A stretch of DNA of 64,000 nt from Cryptomeria japonica (lineage: Eukaryota > Streptophyta > Pinopsida > Cupressales > Cupressaceae): contig NC_081412.1 in the NCBI RefSeq assembly GCF_030272615.1, positions 696,826,083-696,890,082 on the forward strand. The letters are read 5' to 3'. The first letter of the stretch is position 1, and the number at the start of each line of letters is the position of its first letter. The notes beneath the pieces were generated by a model that saw only the letters and a list, made by a program, of their open reading frames with translations, ran no database searches and had not been told where the DNA came from. The position numbers were made by a program, and so were the translations under genes. Below are positions 11,302 to 22,473 of the stretch, piece by piece.

Positions 11302-12848
11302 AAGGATGAAAACGTATGATTGGCATACCTTCATTAAGGTAATTTATGTTCTTGTGTATTTACTATATATTTGTATACTGCACATGTACTTTTCATTGTA
11401 TTATGTTAGAAAAAAATTAAAAGATAATTTTATAATTGTTGCAGTACGTTCTACCTCTATCTCTCCCAAACCACTTCGACAATAATGTCAAGCAAGTCAT
11501 GTATGATCTTGAAAAATACATGAGGTAAGTAGTGACATTTGTTCAATTCATTGTATAGATATTATATTTGCGATTTGTTTTACTTGTTATGTAATATATA
11601 TTTTTGCGTCTTGAATATCTTATAGGTGGTTGTCATGTAAAGAAATTCATAAAGAATATATAAAATATTGGAAGAGAAAAATTCCTCGTCTAATGTGTGA
11701 AATGCAAAAGTGTCTACCTTCATCTTTTTTTGATGCACAAGACCACTACCTCATACACCAAGTTGAGGAGATTGAATTGTGTGGACCTATACACACTAGG
11801 TCAATGTGGATGGTTGAGAGGCACTTGAAATTTTTGAAGGATTTGGTTTGAAAAAGAGCACATCTTGAGGGTTCTATGGTGGAGGGCTATATGGTATACT
11901 AGACTATGGTGTACATTTCTGAATATCTTCTTAAGTTTGTAGCAAAGATCCACATAGATCGCATTTGGGATCCCAACCCCATTAACAAATTTGAAGGGGA
12001 GTACTTGATGGGGAAAGGTAGATTGAGGAAAGTGAGAGGTAATTATAAGATGTTATTGTAGTTAATTAATTATTAATCTTCAAAATAAATTGGTTGTAAT
12101 ACGTCTATTTATTTTTTGTACAATTGGTCGAGAGTGGGATGCACTACATTTGTATATTGCAAACAATCTTGATTGGATGAAGGTATGGATTAAACATTGT
12201 CAACATTTTGTTCGTACATTAACATGGGAAGGTGTGGCTTCATTGGTTAAAGAAGCTTATTGTAATGGAGATTCCAAAGTTACGCAAAGGGAAATTGATT
12301 TAGCATATGATTAAGAGATAAAAAGGTACGTATAAATTTATTAACCACCCATATGTTTGTCAACTCACGATGCAATAATTTTTACATGTTTGACATATTG
12401 TAGGTCAAACACCACAACGCTATGTGCTGCAATGGTCATAAATTTCGCATAAAAAATCTGGATGACACGAAAAAAACTTGTGATTCTGGGATAATTGTAG
12501 TCTTTGAGGTGACAAATATTTCATCGAGAAATGACATACATCCTCAAGAGTCTCAAAATTGATACTATGGCATTTTGGATGATATAGTTGAGTGTGACTT
12601 TAATTCCTTCAAATTATTTTTGTTCATCGTCAAATGGTGCAAGCTACGATTAAATAAAAATGATCATGATAGAACTATTATTGAACATGATAATGGTTTT
12701 ACAATGGTTAATACAAGGTCATTTGAACTAGTTGGGGATGAGCCCATGTTCTTCCAAGCCAATGTGAGCAGGTATTTTACTCAGAAGTTCCACATAAACT
12801 GGGTTGGTCATTTGTTGTTAGACATGATCCAAGAGGAAGGCTGATAAG
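11302..12848 (+). pseudogene. tnp2 transposase, second part (C-terminal domains)
   Basis: Colinear exons continue the gene after the 4-kb insertion: MKTYDWHTFIK (about 11306-11336); a short exon near 11443-11524; WLSCKEIHKEYIKYWKRKIP (from about 11627) through CLPSSFFDAQDHYLIHQVEE and RSMWMVERHLKFLK; then FEGEYLMGKGRLRKVRG. These match the DUF4218-type region of plant CACTA transposases. Later exons (12101-12325, 12404-12848) include REWDALHLYIANN and VGDEPMFFQANVSRYFTQKF, the DUF4216-type region whose usual form is DEPYVFPxQCEQVFY. At least four internal stops are present. It runs directly into the Asp/Gly tract and is no longer translatable. Confidence 0.75.
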
Positions 12849-12898
12849 TATAATGTGATGGAATGAGAAGATACCGAAGATCATGATAACTATTGATA

Positions 12899-13102
12899 GT
12901 TGCCCAATGATGATGAAGAAGAAGAAAAAGATGATGGTGATGGTGATGGGGATGGGGATGGTGATGGGGATGGTGATGGTGACTGCGATGGTGATGGCGA
13001 TGGTGATGGTGATGGTGTCAGTGAGGATGATGGTGAGGATGATGGTGATGGTGATGGTGATGGTGATGGTGATGGTGATGACAATGATGATGACAATGAC
13101 GA
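12899..13102 (+). repeat. GATGGT microsatellite coding an Asp/Gly tail
   Basis: A hexamer-type repeat (GATGGT/GATGGG) encodes alternating Asp-Gly in frame with the end of the transposase, after a DDEEEEKDD stretch. The same acidic tract resumes at 20289 on the far side of the copia insertion. Replication slippage in such a tract would explain its length. The Met/Val-rich and Ser/Pro-rich open frames seen here in other frames are by-products of the repeat. Confidence 0.85.
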
Positions 13103-14529
13103 TGTTGGCATTTGCATGAAGATTGCATTAATGATATTATATGTTGTCATTGATGTCAATTAACCGGTAATGATATTGTTGATATTATTGTAATGATGTT
13201 TTGTAATCGATAGAAAGAGCTAGTGAAGGAAACTGTAACTAGTAGGAAGAATTTGTGGAGTGAATTGGTATTTCTATGCATTGGAGATTTGAACTGGTAA
13301 ACCCTACCTATTGATTTGATAAACCCTAACCGATTAAATTTGGTGAATTGGTTATATTGGTTCATGATCTGATGATGAGCGGTAATGATTATGACACATA
13401 TGATTATTGTATGAAGAAAGTTTCAAAGTGATTTTGACGCGTTGATGAAACGGTTTTTTGTTTAGGGAGTCAACAAGTATATTGCATGTAATGCAAAGCG
13501 TGTGATGAGTTATTGATATCGATGAAGCGGTGATCAAGGAGTGGTCGAGGCTTTCTTGATCGATGTGCAGAGATTGCTATGTAATCCAATGGTCATACTT
13601 GAACCGAATCGTTTGTAATCTCTATGAGAGAATTAGGTTTTTGTTGTGTTACTGACCTAATTGATTTGTTTATAAGGTCGATGAGTTGTTTAGTTTAAGA
13701 GTTGGCAAAGTTTTAGTTGAGTGTGTGGTTGCCGAACTGGATGATGTATCTGTAGTTTGAGTAAAGGCAGATATGAGCATGAAAAGGATCTGAACAAGCA
13801 AGTGTAGTGCTATTCAAACAGATCAACAAACTCCTGTTGTTTTCTAACAATTACAGCAGATTGAAATCCCCTAATCGGGTAAAGCTCTAACAAGCTTGGT
13901 GCTTTTCAAACCCTCTAACTAGGTGATCCATTATCTTGGATTTCAAATCCTCTACCGAGGTTACTCCTTACAGGGTATTGCTTCTAACAAGGCATTATAG
14001 TCAATCCCTAACCGGGTGGTCCCTAACATGATCTATTCTTAATAGGACTCTTGTAAAGCTTTAACAATCTAGGCTCCTAACAGGGCAAATTTCAGAAGAG
14101 TTCAGATACTTATCTTGTGAGTCTCATCTCACCGTGGTTTTTCCCATTTGGGTTTCCATGTCAAAAATATTGTATCGAGTGGTGAATGTTTTTATGGTTA
14201 TGATCTTATGGTTGATTTTATTAACTACATAATCCACTTTGATAAGTCATGATAACTGGAAGCATTGTGAAATGAAGTTTTCCTTATGTTAGTAAAAGAA
14301 TTTGGATGTTTATGAGTTTGAAGTTGTTTACTGTTAGTTTGTTGTAACAGTCAACCAGTTTATCTTGAGGGTTTTTATCTTGAAAATGATATTGCATTTA
14401 TAGTTCTAAGTTTACTTTGAGAGATTGATTTTGAGATTGGTGAATTTAGTATCATTTTTTCTATCTACTGATTCACCCCCCCTGCCTCACAGTAGTTGAC
14501 CAGATTCTTATTCTTTCATCATACCATCA
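13103..14529 (+). repeat. 5' LTR of copia element
   Basis: 1427 bp, TGTTGGCATTTGC to ACCATCA. Its second half carries many short phrases of the form CTAACMRGGT (for example CCTAACCGGGT and TCCTAACAGGGC). These also occur in the other copia-type LTRs of this window. A C-rich run (ATTCACCCCCCC) lies 50 to 60 bp from the end. Confidence 0.92.
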
Positions 14530-14544
14530 ATTGGTATCATAGCC
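14530..14544 (+). promoter_or_regulatory. Primer binding site of copia element
   Basis: ATTGGTATCATAGCC follows the LTR directly. It differs by one base from the initiator-Met tRNA complement ATTGGTATCAGAGCC found in the other copia element and in the TRIM. Confidence 0.88.
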
Positions 14545-14599
14545 TATTAGGTCCTCTAAGGTCTAAGCCTAACAAATTGAGGTAAAGATCTTGCAGATC

Positions 14600-15743
14600 A
14601 TGATGAAGAAGGAAGGTCTGAAGTTTAATAGAGAGAGCTATAGGATATGGAGTGATAGAATGAAAATTTATATCAAGAGTTTAGGAAATCAATACTAGGA
14701 ATATATTTTTACTCAATATGTTGCACCTAGTGGGATTATGATTGATGATCAAAAGAAAGAGAAACAAAGAAAACAATCAAGCATTAGAGGCTATTATCAG
14801 TTCTTTGTCTGATGTTGAGTGTGTAGATGTTCATGGTCTTGAGACTACATATGATGTATGGAAAAAATGAAGAGATTTATAGCGATGATGAACATGCTAA
14901 GATTGCTAAAGAAGAGAGTCTAAGAGGAAAGTTTGATGACATGCAGATGGCTGAAGGTGAGAATATCCAGCAGTATGGTCAAAGGATAAAAGAGATAGTT
15001 GGTGAAACTAAGAGTGCAGGAGGTAAAGTGGAAGATGCCACAATGATCAGTAAGGTACTAAGAACCCTTCTACCGGTCTACGCTATTTGAGTTGCAGCCA
15101 TTCAAGAGCTAAGGTCTATTGACAAAACTAAGGTAACCCTTGACTCCATCATTGGCAAGCTTACTACTTTTGAATTAAATGGTTATGACGGTAGTGTACA
15201 AAAATCTAATTCTGCATTTAGAGCTTCTGTTTCTAACCCATCTATGAAGAAAATAAGAGATGTCAATCACAGTTATGAATCTAGATCCAGCAGAGAAGCT
15301 GATGATGAAGATAGTTTAGTTGAGCTTGAAACATTATTTTCCAAGCGGTTTCCCAAAGGTATTGGTAAATATAGAGGTAAATTGCCTTTGAAATGTTTTG
15401 CATGCAACAAGATTGGACACATAGCTGCCAACTGTCCTAATGGTGATAATGAGCACAAACAAGAGAAATTCAAGAACTATAAGGGTAAAGGCAAAATAGA
15501 TTGTCTTATTGCTATTGATGGTGATATCACTGATGAGGAATCTAATGTTGATTATAATGAAGATATTGTGTTTGTAGCCATTAAAGAGGAGATATTTGAT
15601 CAGAAGGCGTTAGTGTCTCGAATGGATAACTCTGATGATTGGATCATTGATAGTGGTTGTTCACATCACATGATCGATGATCAGAGCAAATTTCATTCTT
15701 TGAAGGAATTTGATGGCAGAGTTGTAAGATTTGGTAATGACTG
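14600..15743 (+). pseudogene. copia gag and protease region
   Basis: The frame starts MMKKEGLKFNRESYRIWSDR, the N-terminal gag pattern of copia elements. After a stop and two frame changes it continues with the UBN2-like LRGKFDDMQMAEGENIQQYG. A CCHC zinc knuckle, CFACNKIGHIAANC, lies at about 15396-15437. The aspartic protease motif DWIIDSGCSHHM lies at about 15637-15672, with the DSG catalytic triad intact. The longest open stretch is 15244-15744. Upstream stops (after GNQY and LLPVYAI) break gag, so no polyprotein could be made from this copy. Confidence 0.88.
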
Positions 15744-15750
15744 ACCTTGC

Positions 15751-16900
15751 ATGGTTAAAGGTAAGGGCACTATTTCTCTTAATGGAAAGATCAATGCAGA
15801 TGATGTCTACTGGGTTGAAGGTTTAAAGCACAATCTTTTGAGTTCGACACAACTCAATGACAGAGGATACCCATTGGAATTTAAGAATAGTATGTGCAAA
15901 ATCTATGGGAGCAAAGGTAAATTGATTGCAACTGGGAAGAAAACTAAAGGTAACTCGTTTCACCTTAATCCTAAAGTCAACAACTATTGAATTGCAAAGA
16001 TAGATGATAGTTGGCTTTGGCATACTAGATTTTGTCATATAAATTTTGATAACATTATTAAAGTGAGTAAGTCCAAGACAGTTAGAGGTTTGCCTCAGTT
16101 GGACAAACTGGTTAATGCTCTATGTAAGGAATGTCAGTTGGGAAAGATGACATCCTCAACTTTCAAGAGCAAATATTTTTTCAGTGGAACATCTATTAGA
16201 TTTGGTTCATACAAATCTTTGTGGACCAATAAGGACTAAAAGTATTCAAGGTGACAAATATTTTATGATCTTCACTGATGATTACTTGTGGGTCAAATTC
16301 TTGAAGGATAAGAATGAATATTTTAGTAAGTTCAAGACATCCAAGGCCTCAGTTGAGAAAGAGAGCAATAAGAAGATACAGTGTTTGAGGACTGATCAAG
16401 GCGGTGAATTTACTTATGAGGAATTCACTAGATATTGTGAAGAAAATGGTATCAAATGACAACTTTCTGCACCGAGGATACGACAACAAAAAATGGTATC
16501 ACAAAGAGAAACAACCAGTCAATTGTTGAAGTTGCTAGGACGATGTTGATATAAGGAGATGTAGCGAAAACTTTTTGGAGAGAAGCTATTAGCACAACTA
16601 TCTATACTATGAACTAGATTCTGTTAAAGAGAGGTAAGGACAAGACTCCTTATGAATATTGGTATGGTAGATCACCTAATGTTAGTTATTTCAAGATATT
16701 TGGAAGCAAATTTTTTATTAAGATAGGTGACTATGTTAGCAAATTTGAGGCTAAAAGTGATGAAGGTATATTTCTTGGTTATTCCACCAAGAGTAAGGCC
16801 TACAAGTGTTTTAACAACCGAACACAAAGAATTATTAAGAGTGCTTAAGTTTGAGTGCATGAATATCCTCGATGAATATGTTTGAGTGGATGAATATTCC
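15751..16900 (+). pseudogene. copia GAG-pre-integrase and integrase region
   Basis: LKHNLLSSTQLNDRGYPLEF and LWHTRFCHINFDNI, followed by CKECQLGKM, give the pre-integrase HHCC zinc-binding block. The integrase core follows: HTNLCGPIRT, then LRTDQGGEFTYEEF. In copia integrases the first catalytic Asp lies in HTDLCGP, and here it is Asn, so this copy has lost an active-site residue. The open frame ends at 16459 and decays afterwards with stops. A short match to the FKIFGSK-type region near 16690-16800 remains. Confidence 0.85.
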
Positions 16901-16969
16901 AAGATATATGAGATGAAATCACAATCTTGAGCAAATTATTGAAGATAAGGATGTTGGAGTACTAACCAG

Positions 16970-18543
16970 AAGAAGAATTAGAGAGAATTCTTGCATGATC
17001 TCCACTATTGAAACAAGAACTGCTAAGGAAGCATTTGGTGATGATCATTGGGTTAAAGCTATGGAGGAGGAACTAGATCAAATCGAGAAGAACAACACAT
17101 GGACCCTAGTACCCTGACCAGTAAATAAAAATGTGATAGGTACTAAGTGGGTATTCAGGAACAAGTTGAATGAAGATGGTGTTGTAGTTCGCAACAAAGC
17201 TAGGTTGGTTTGCAAAGGCTATGCACAAGAGGAAGGAGAATATTGTGGTGAGACTTTTGCACCAGTGGAAAGACTGGAAGGTTTTAAAACTTTACTTGCA
17301 TTTACAACACATAATAAATTTAAGGTATACCAGATTGATGTTAAGTCAACATTTTTGAATAGGATACTGGAAGAAGAAGTATACATTGAGCAGCCAGATG
17401 GTTATGCTTTGACTGATGAGAAAGACATGGTATGTAGATTGCATAAGGCTTTATATGGATTAAAGCAGGCACCAAGAGCATGGTATGAAAGGCTTCATAC
17501 AAATTTGATGAAGATAGGTTTCTGAGAACCAATGAAGATAGCAACATATATCTCAAATCCGAAGGAGATAAATTATTGGTTAGTGAAGTATTTGTAGATG
17601 ATATCATATTTAGAGGTAATAATGACATGAACAATGATTTTGCAAATGAAATGAAAAATGAGTTTGAAATGTCTCTAGTGGGAGAAATAAAGTTTTTCAT
17701 AGGCTTGCAAATACAACAAATGAAGAATGGTATTTTCATCACACATTCTAGGTATGTGAAAGAGGTTTTGAAGACATTTGGTATGAGTGTCTGTAAACTA
17801 GTTGGGACACTAATGGTTACAGGTTGTAAGCTGTCTAAGGAAGATGAATCCACATCTATTGATGAGAAGGAATACAGGTCAATGATTGGAAAATTGCACT
17901 ATGTTGTTCACAACAGACCAGATATAGCTCATACAATTTTCCTAGTTGTTAGATTCTAGAAGAATCTCAAGGAAACACATTTGATAGCAACCAAGAGGAT
18001 TTTTAGATATTTGAAAGGTACCGTTGACTATGGATTATGGTTTCCATATGGAGGAAATTTTGACTTGAAGTAGTACACAGATGCAGATTGGGCAGGAAAT
18101 GTTGATGACATGAAAAGCATAACTGGTGGAGAATTTTTTTCTTGGAGGAAGACTTTTTTCATGGAATAGTAAAAAGAAGAGTTGTACATCACAATCTACT
18201 ACTGAAGTTGAGTATGTTGCAGCTTACATGAATTGTACCCAGACTATCTGGATGAGGCACATTTTGGGAGGTTTTAAGATGAAGATTTCAGAACCTATAA
18301 AGATCTTATGTGATAATACAAGTGCCATAAATATTTCCAAGAACCCTATTTTGTAAACACGAACCAAGGATATTGAATTGAAGTATCATTTCTTAAGGGA
18401 GAAAGTGCAGAGTGAAGATATGATCTTGGAGCATGTTTCTACGAAGGAGCAGCTTGTAGATTTCTTTACTAAACCTCTTTCTAAGACTACTTTTGAGTAT
18501 CTTAGAAGTCAGCTATGGGTTGTACCCCTTCATGAGGTCAGTT
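16970..18543 (+). pseudogene. copia reverse transcriptase and RNase H
   Basis: EEELDQIEKNNTWTLVP and GTKWVFRNKLNEDG begin the RVT_2-type RT. It continues with ARLVCKGYAQEEG, FAPVERLE and ALYGLKQAPRAWYERL. The active-site box reads FVDDIIF (usually YVDD). RNase H is seen in YTDADWAGN, SQSTTEVEYVAA and LCDNTSAI. The tail FFTKPLSKTTFEYLRSQL is typical of copia 3' ends. Stops after MKIGF, VVRF, DLK and NPIL break the frame into four main pieces. Apart from these, domain order is complete. Confidence 0.9.
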
Positions 18544-18860
18544 GAGCATGGTGTAGATTACATTAGTCCTAGAGCTACTTGCAGAATTTAATAGCAGGAT
18601 TGGTGTAGAAGTGGAGTTATTCCATAGGGGCAACATCAAGTTGCAGGTTGTTGATGTTGAACAGTGACATTTTACATTGCATGTTTTACTTTCAATTTGG
18701 CATTGTTGTCAAAGGGGGAGAAGAACTATGTGATTTGTATGGTTGACAGAGAGAAGGAAGACAAGATGAAGACAAGGTGAATACTTGGTAATGTAAACCA
18801 GGATTCCTATTCTCAATCACAACAATCAATGGTATTGATATTTGTATTGCCATCAATGCC

Positions 18861-18872
18861 AAAGGGGGAGAT
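18861..18872 (+). promoter_or_regulatory. Polypurine tract of copia element
   Basis: AAAGGGGGAGAT lies immediately before the 3' LTR start TGTTGGCA, the position and composition expected for the plus-strand primer. Confidence 0.85.
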
Positions 18873-20288
18873 TGTTGGCATTTGCATGAAGATTGCATTA
18901 TGTTATGTTGTCATTGATGTCAATTAACTGGTAATGATATTGTTGTAATGTTGTTTTGTAATTGGTAGGAAGAACTAGTGAAGGAAACTATAACCGATAG
19001 GAAGAATTTGTGGAGTGAACCGATATTGCTATGTATTGGAGAGTTGAACTGGTAAACCCTACCCATTGATTTGATAAACCCTAACTGATTAAATTTGGTG
19101 AATTGGTTATATTGGTTTATGATCTGATGATGAGCGATAATTATGACACATATGATTATTGTATGAAGAGAGTTTCAAGTGATTTTGGCGCGTTGATGAA
19201 ACGGTTTTTTATTTAGGGAATGAGAAAGTATATTGCATGTAATGCAAAGCGCGTGATGAGTTACTGATATCGATGAAGTGGTGATTAAGGAGTGGTCAAG
19301 GATTTCTTGATTGATGTACAGAGATTGCTATGCAATCCAATGGTCATACTTGAACCGACTTGTTTGTAATCTCTATGAGAGAATTAGGTTTTTGTTGTGT
19401 TACTGACCTAATTGATTTGTTTATAAGGTTGATGAGTTGTTTAGTTTGAGAGTTGGCAAAGTTTTAGTTGAGTGTGTGGTTGCCAAACCGGATGATGTAT
19501 CTACAGTTTGAGTAAAGGCAGATAGGAGCATGAAAAGGATATGAACAAACAAGTGTAGTGCTATTCAAACAGATCAATAAACTCCTGTTGTTTTCTAACA
19601 ATTACAACAAATTGAAATCCCTTAACTAGGTAAAGATCTAACAAGCTTGGTGCTATTTAAATCCTCTAACCAGGTGATCCATTAGCTTGGATTTCAAATC
19701 CTCTACCGAGGTTACTCCTTACAGGGTATTACTTCTAACAAGGCATTATAGTCAATCGCTTAAGCGAGTGGTCCCTAACATGATCTGTTCTTTATAGGAC
19801 TTTTGTAAAGCTTTAATAGGCTAGGCTCCTAACAGGGCGGACTTTAGAAGAGTTCAGATAGTTATCTTGTGAGTCTCATCTTATCATGGTTTTTCCCATT
19901 TGGGTTGCCACGTCAAAAATATTGTGTCAAGTGGTGAATGTTTTTGTGTTTATGATCTTATGGTTGATTTTCTTAACTAATTAATCAACTTTGATAAGTC
20001 ATGGTAATCAGAGGCATTGTGAAATGAAGTTTCACTTATGTTAGTAAAAGCATTTGGATGTTTATGAGTTTGAAGTTGTTTACTGTTAGTTTGTTGTAAT
20101 AGTCAACCGATTTATCTTGAGGGTTTTTATCTTGACAGTGATATTGCATTGATAATTCTAAGTTTACTTTGAGAGATTGATTTTGAGATTGGTGAAGCTA
20201 GTATCAGTTTAAATTCTATCTATTGATTCACCCCCCCCACCCCCCTCTCTGTAGTTGACCAGATTCTTATTCTTTCATCATACTATCA
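18873..20288 (+). repeat. 3' LTR of copia element
   Basis: 1416 bp, colinear with the 5' LTR along its whole length, with scattered substitutions and small indels. It ends ACTATCA and is followed by GATGA, the right-hand target-site copy. The divergence visible by eye shows the insertion is not recent. Confidence 0.92.
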
Positions 20289-20341
20289 GATGAAGACGAT
20301 GATGATGATGATGGTGGTGGTGGTGGTGGTGGTGGTGGTGG

Positions 20342-20392
<51 letters not shown>

Positions 20393-20444
20393 CAATGATG
20401 ATCATGATGGTCATGATGATGAGTTGGATGAAGAAGAAGATCGA
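20289..20444 (+). repeat. GAT/GGT repeat, continuation of the CACTA acidic tail
   Basis: In-frame codons give DEDDDDDD, a run of nine Gly, then a long Asp run ending in DELDEEEDR and a stop. This is the right half of the tract interrupted by the copia element. Confidence 0.85.
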
Positions 20445-21608
20445 TGAAATGTATGAGGTATGCAATTAGTATATTGTCTATTTAATATTGATTTCTTGAT
20501 AGAAATTTATTTGACTTATATGGTTACATAATTAATTCATTATGTTTTAAATTCTAATGCCATTAAATAATTAATTCATGATTCACCTTTTAATATTTTT
20601 TAATTCATGTTCCACCTCTAGCAGGTCCTAATAGTAGAACCATGCCACCCCGAGGAGATGGAGATAGGGAGAGTGGCTATTTATGTGATATTTTTTAAAC
20701 TTTGTGTTAATTTTTGGAATTTGGACTGTTTATTAGCTATGTGATTGATGTTGATTTAAAATACATATGTGATGGATTACATGTTTATGATGATACATGT
20801 GACATTTTTTGAACTTTGTGTTTATTTATAGAATGTGGATTGTTTAATACATATGTGATGGATGGTGATTTATGATACATATTTGATAGATTAAATGTTT
20901 ATGATGACACATATGTGATGCTTATGATGCTCAATTACATATATGATGATACATATGTGATTCTTATGATACATATGTATTTATTATTTATCAACTTATA
21001 AATGTAATGCTTATGATGCTCAATTGATGGTGTTGATTTCATGTATATATTTTGTGTGATGTTGTTACCCTTGGTGGATGGAAATAGGTAATTGACTACA
21101 TACATCATCAACCCTTTAGTTGAGGATCTTGCATAGTCTACATAAAATAAAGGTAAGGAATTAAAAAATTTACAATGATTATGATGACAACATTTTTTTT
21201 AATACTCTTCTTATCTACAAAGTTCATGATGTTCATGTTGTGTACTATGTAATTTTTAGTATACGTATCATGTAATTTTTATCTAACATAAGATAATTGA
21301 ATTACACGTGTAGGAACCAGAACCCCTTTGATGAGGATCCAACACAGTCTCATGGATCAATAGGTATAAGTAAATACATGATATAGAAACAATTTATTTT
21401 TTTAAAATTACTTGGAAAACAAACTTCCTCAGTTTTTCAAACCTCGACATTAGCAACAAATCTAATACAATTATCAACACTTGAGGCCCTAGTTGGACTT
21501 ATTCAAATTTTAATCTCAACATCAACTTTAGGGCCGACTTCTTCATCAACATTACCCTCACTTGTAAAATATCTCTCTCATTACCAACTAACTCTCTCAT
21601 TTGATGGA
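20445..21608. other. AT-rich spacer between two CACTA genes
   Basis: This is the inferred 3' flank of the transposase gene. It includes an imperfect tandem duplication at about 20684-20913 (period near 115 bp, with TGTGAYATTTTTTRAACTTTG in both copies) rich in ATACATATGTGAT phrases. No coding sequence is evident until the acceptor TGCAG at about 21613. Short possible exons near 21310-21365 are not supportable. Confidence 0.45.
20684..20913. repeat. Imperfect tandem duplication, about 115-bp period
   Basis: Both copies contain an AT-rich block with AACTTTGTGTT, then GTGGATTGTTTA or GGACTGTTTATT, then ATACATATGTGAT phrases. Diverged and non-coding. Confidence 0.6.
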
Positions 21609-22339
21609 GTGCAGGTACCACCAAATAGGTATTTGTTAGATGTGTCTTCCTCGAGTGAACTAAATGCAGGAATAGAAATTGCAAGTGAGACATGTAGTAG
21701 GTCTACAATAGGGGGATCAACTAGAGATCAAAAGATTAGAAGAACATTCAATAAATGCATTGGGGGTCATGTTCTTATGATGATGAGACCAAAGGAAACA
21801 TTGAGGTGCCCTTGAGGTACAAACATCTACAGAAACAATGGGTACCCAAGGATCTTCCTCCAATAAACACCAATTTTTGTGTTAACGAGAGGATATATTA
21901 CATAGCACCTTCGTCGTTACATGGTTTGGGCCTAATTTCCATGGACGACATAAAGGTTTGTTACAACAAAGTTGCTTAATTGATGGAGTTTGTCAGATCT
22001 TGTTACAATTACAAAAATTGGATGCAAATTGTTTGATATAAAAAAAGTATGAGTAGGTATGCATTGTCAGCAAATTACATACAATAGAAAGAAAATGATC
22101 AAAGTAAACAAGTGGCTATATACATTGATGGAAGGCCAAAAGCGACAAGGAATATTGATGGTTTTATAAATAGTACGTGACCTGGGTCAACTAATAAGCA
22201 ACCCAATTGCATATTTGAGGCACACGAGGGAAATCATGTATTCGTATGTGCAATAAAATCAATAAGTGTAGGGGAAGAGATGCTAATCGATTACAATTTG
22301 AATCGTATATATACAAACAAAGTTACTATCATGGGGCTG
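21609..22339 (+). pseudogene. SET-like domain gene carried by the CACTA element, main exon
   Basis: After an acceptor at GTGCAG the frame gives VPPNRYLLDVSSSSELNAG, then (one frameshift near 21770) SCSYDDETKGNIEVPLRYKH. It continues through LHGLGLISMDDIKVCYNKVA, a stop, and MEFVRSCYNYKNWMQIV. After more stops it reads GRPKATRNIDGFINST and PNCIFEAHEGNHVFVCAIKS, ending GEEMLIDYNLN. A Gly-x-Gly start, an R/GFIN...PNC block and a GEExxxDY end are the landmark order of SET methyltransferase-fold domains. About five stops interrupt it. The typical NHSCxPN is altered, so catalytic competence even in an intact copy is uncertain. It sits directly 3' of the transposase gene. Confidence 0.55.
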
Positions 22340-22473
22340 GTACGTACTATATACCATTTAAATTAACCAACCTCTAATTAATGACTCCAATATACCATTT
22401 TATTATTAAGTTTTTTTGCTAAGTCTATTGGTTTCATTTTGCTAATGTTTTTTATATGTTTTCTTTGTCATAG

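Larger units (their letters stand above)
13103..20288 (+). mobile_element. Ty1/copia retrotransposon, complete but mutated
   Basis: A 7186-bp element has LTRs at 13103-14529 and 18873-20288, a primer binding site directly after the 5' LTR, a purine tract before the 3' LTR, and gag, protease, integrase, RT and RNase H remnants in copia order. Flanks are GACGA on the left and GATGA on the right, a 5-bp target duplication with one transition, although it sits in a GAT-rich repeat. It lies inside the Asp/Gly tract of the CACTA gene. Multiple stops and at least two frameshifts in gag show that it is no longer autonomous. LTR ends are TGTTGG...CATCA. Confidence 0.93.

Noticed and set aside
12883-13163. 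Met/Val-rich and Ser/Pro-rich open frames over the GATGGT repeat on both strands
   Set aside because: They are other-frame readings of a coding microsatellite. Only the Asp/Gly frame continues the transposase.
17341-17853. 170-codon minus-strand frame
   Set aside because: Shadow of the copia RT, whose plus-strand frame carries LKQAPRAWYE and the FVDDIIF box.
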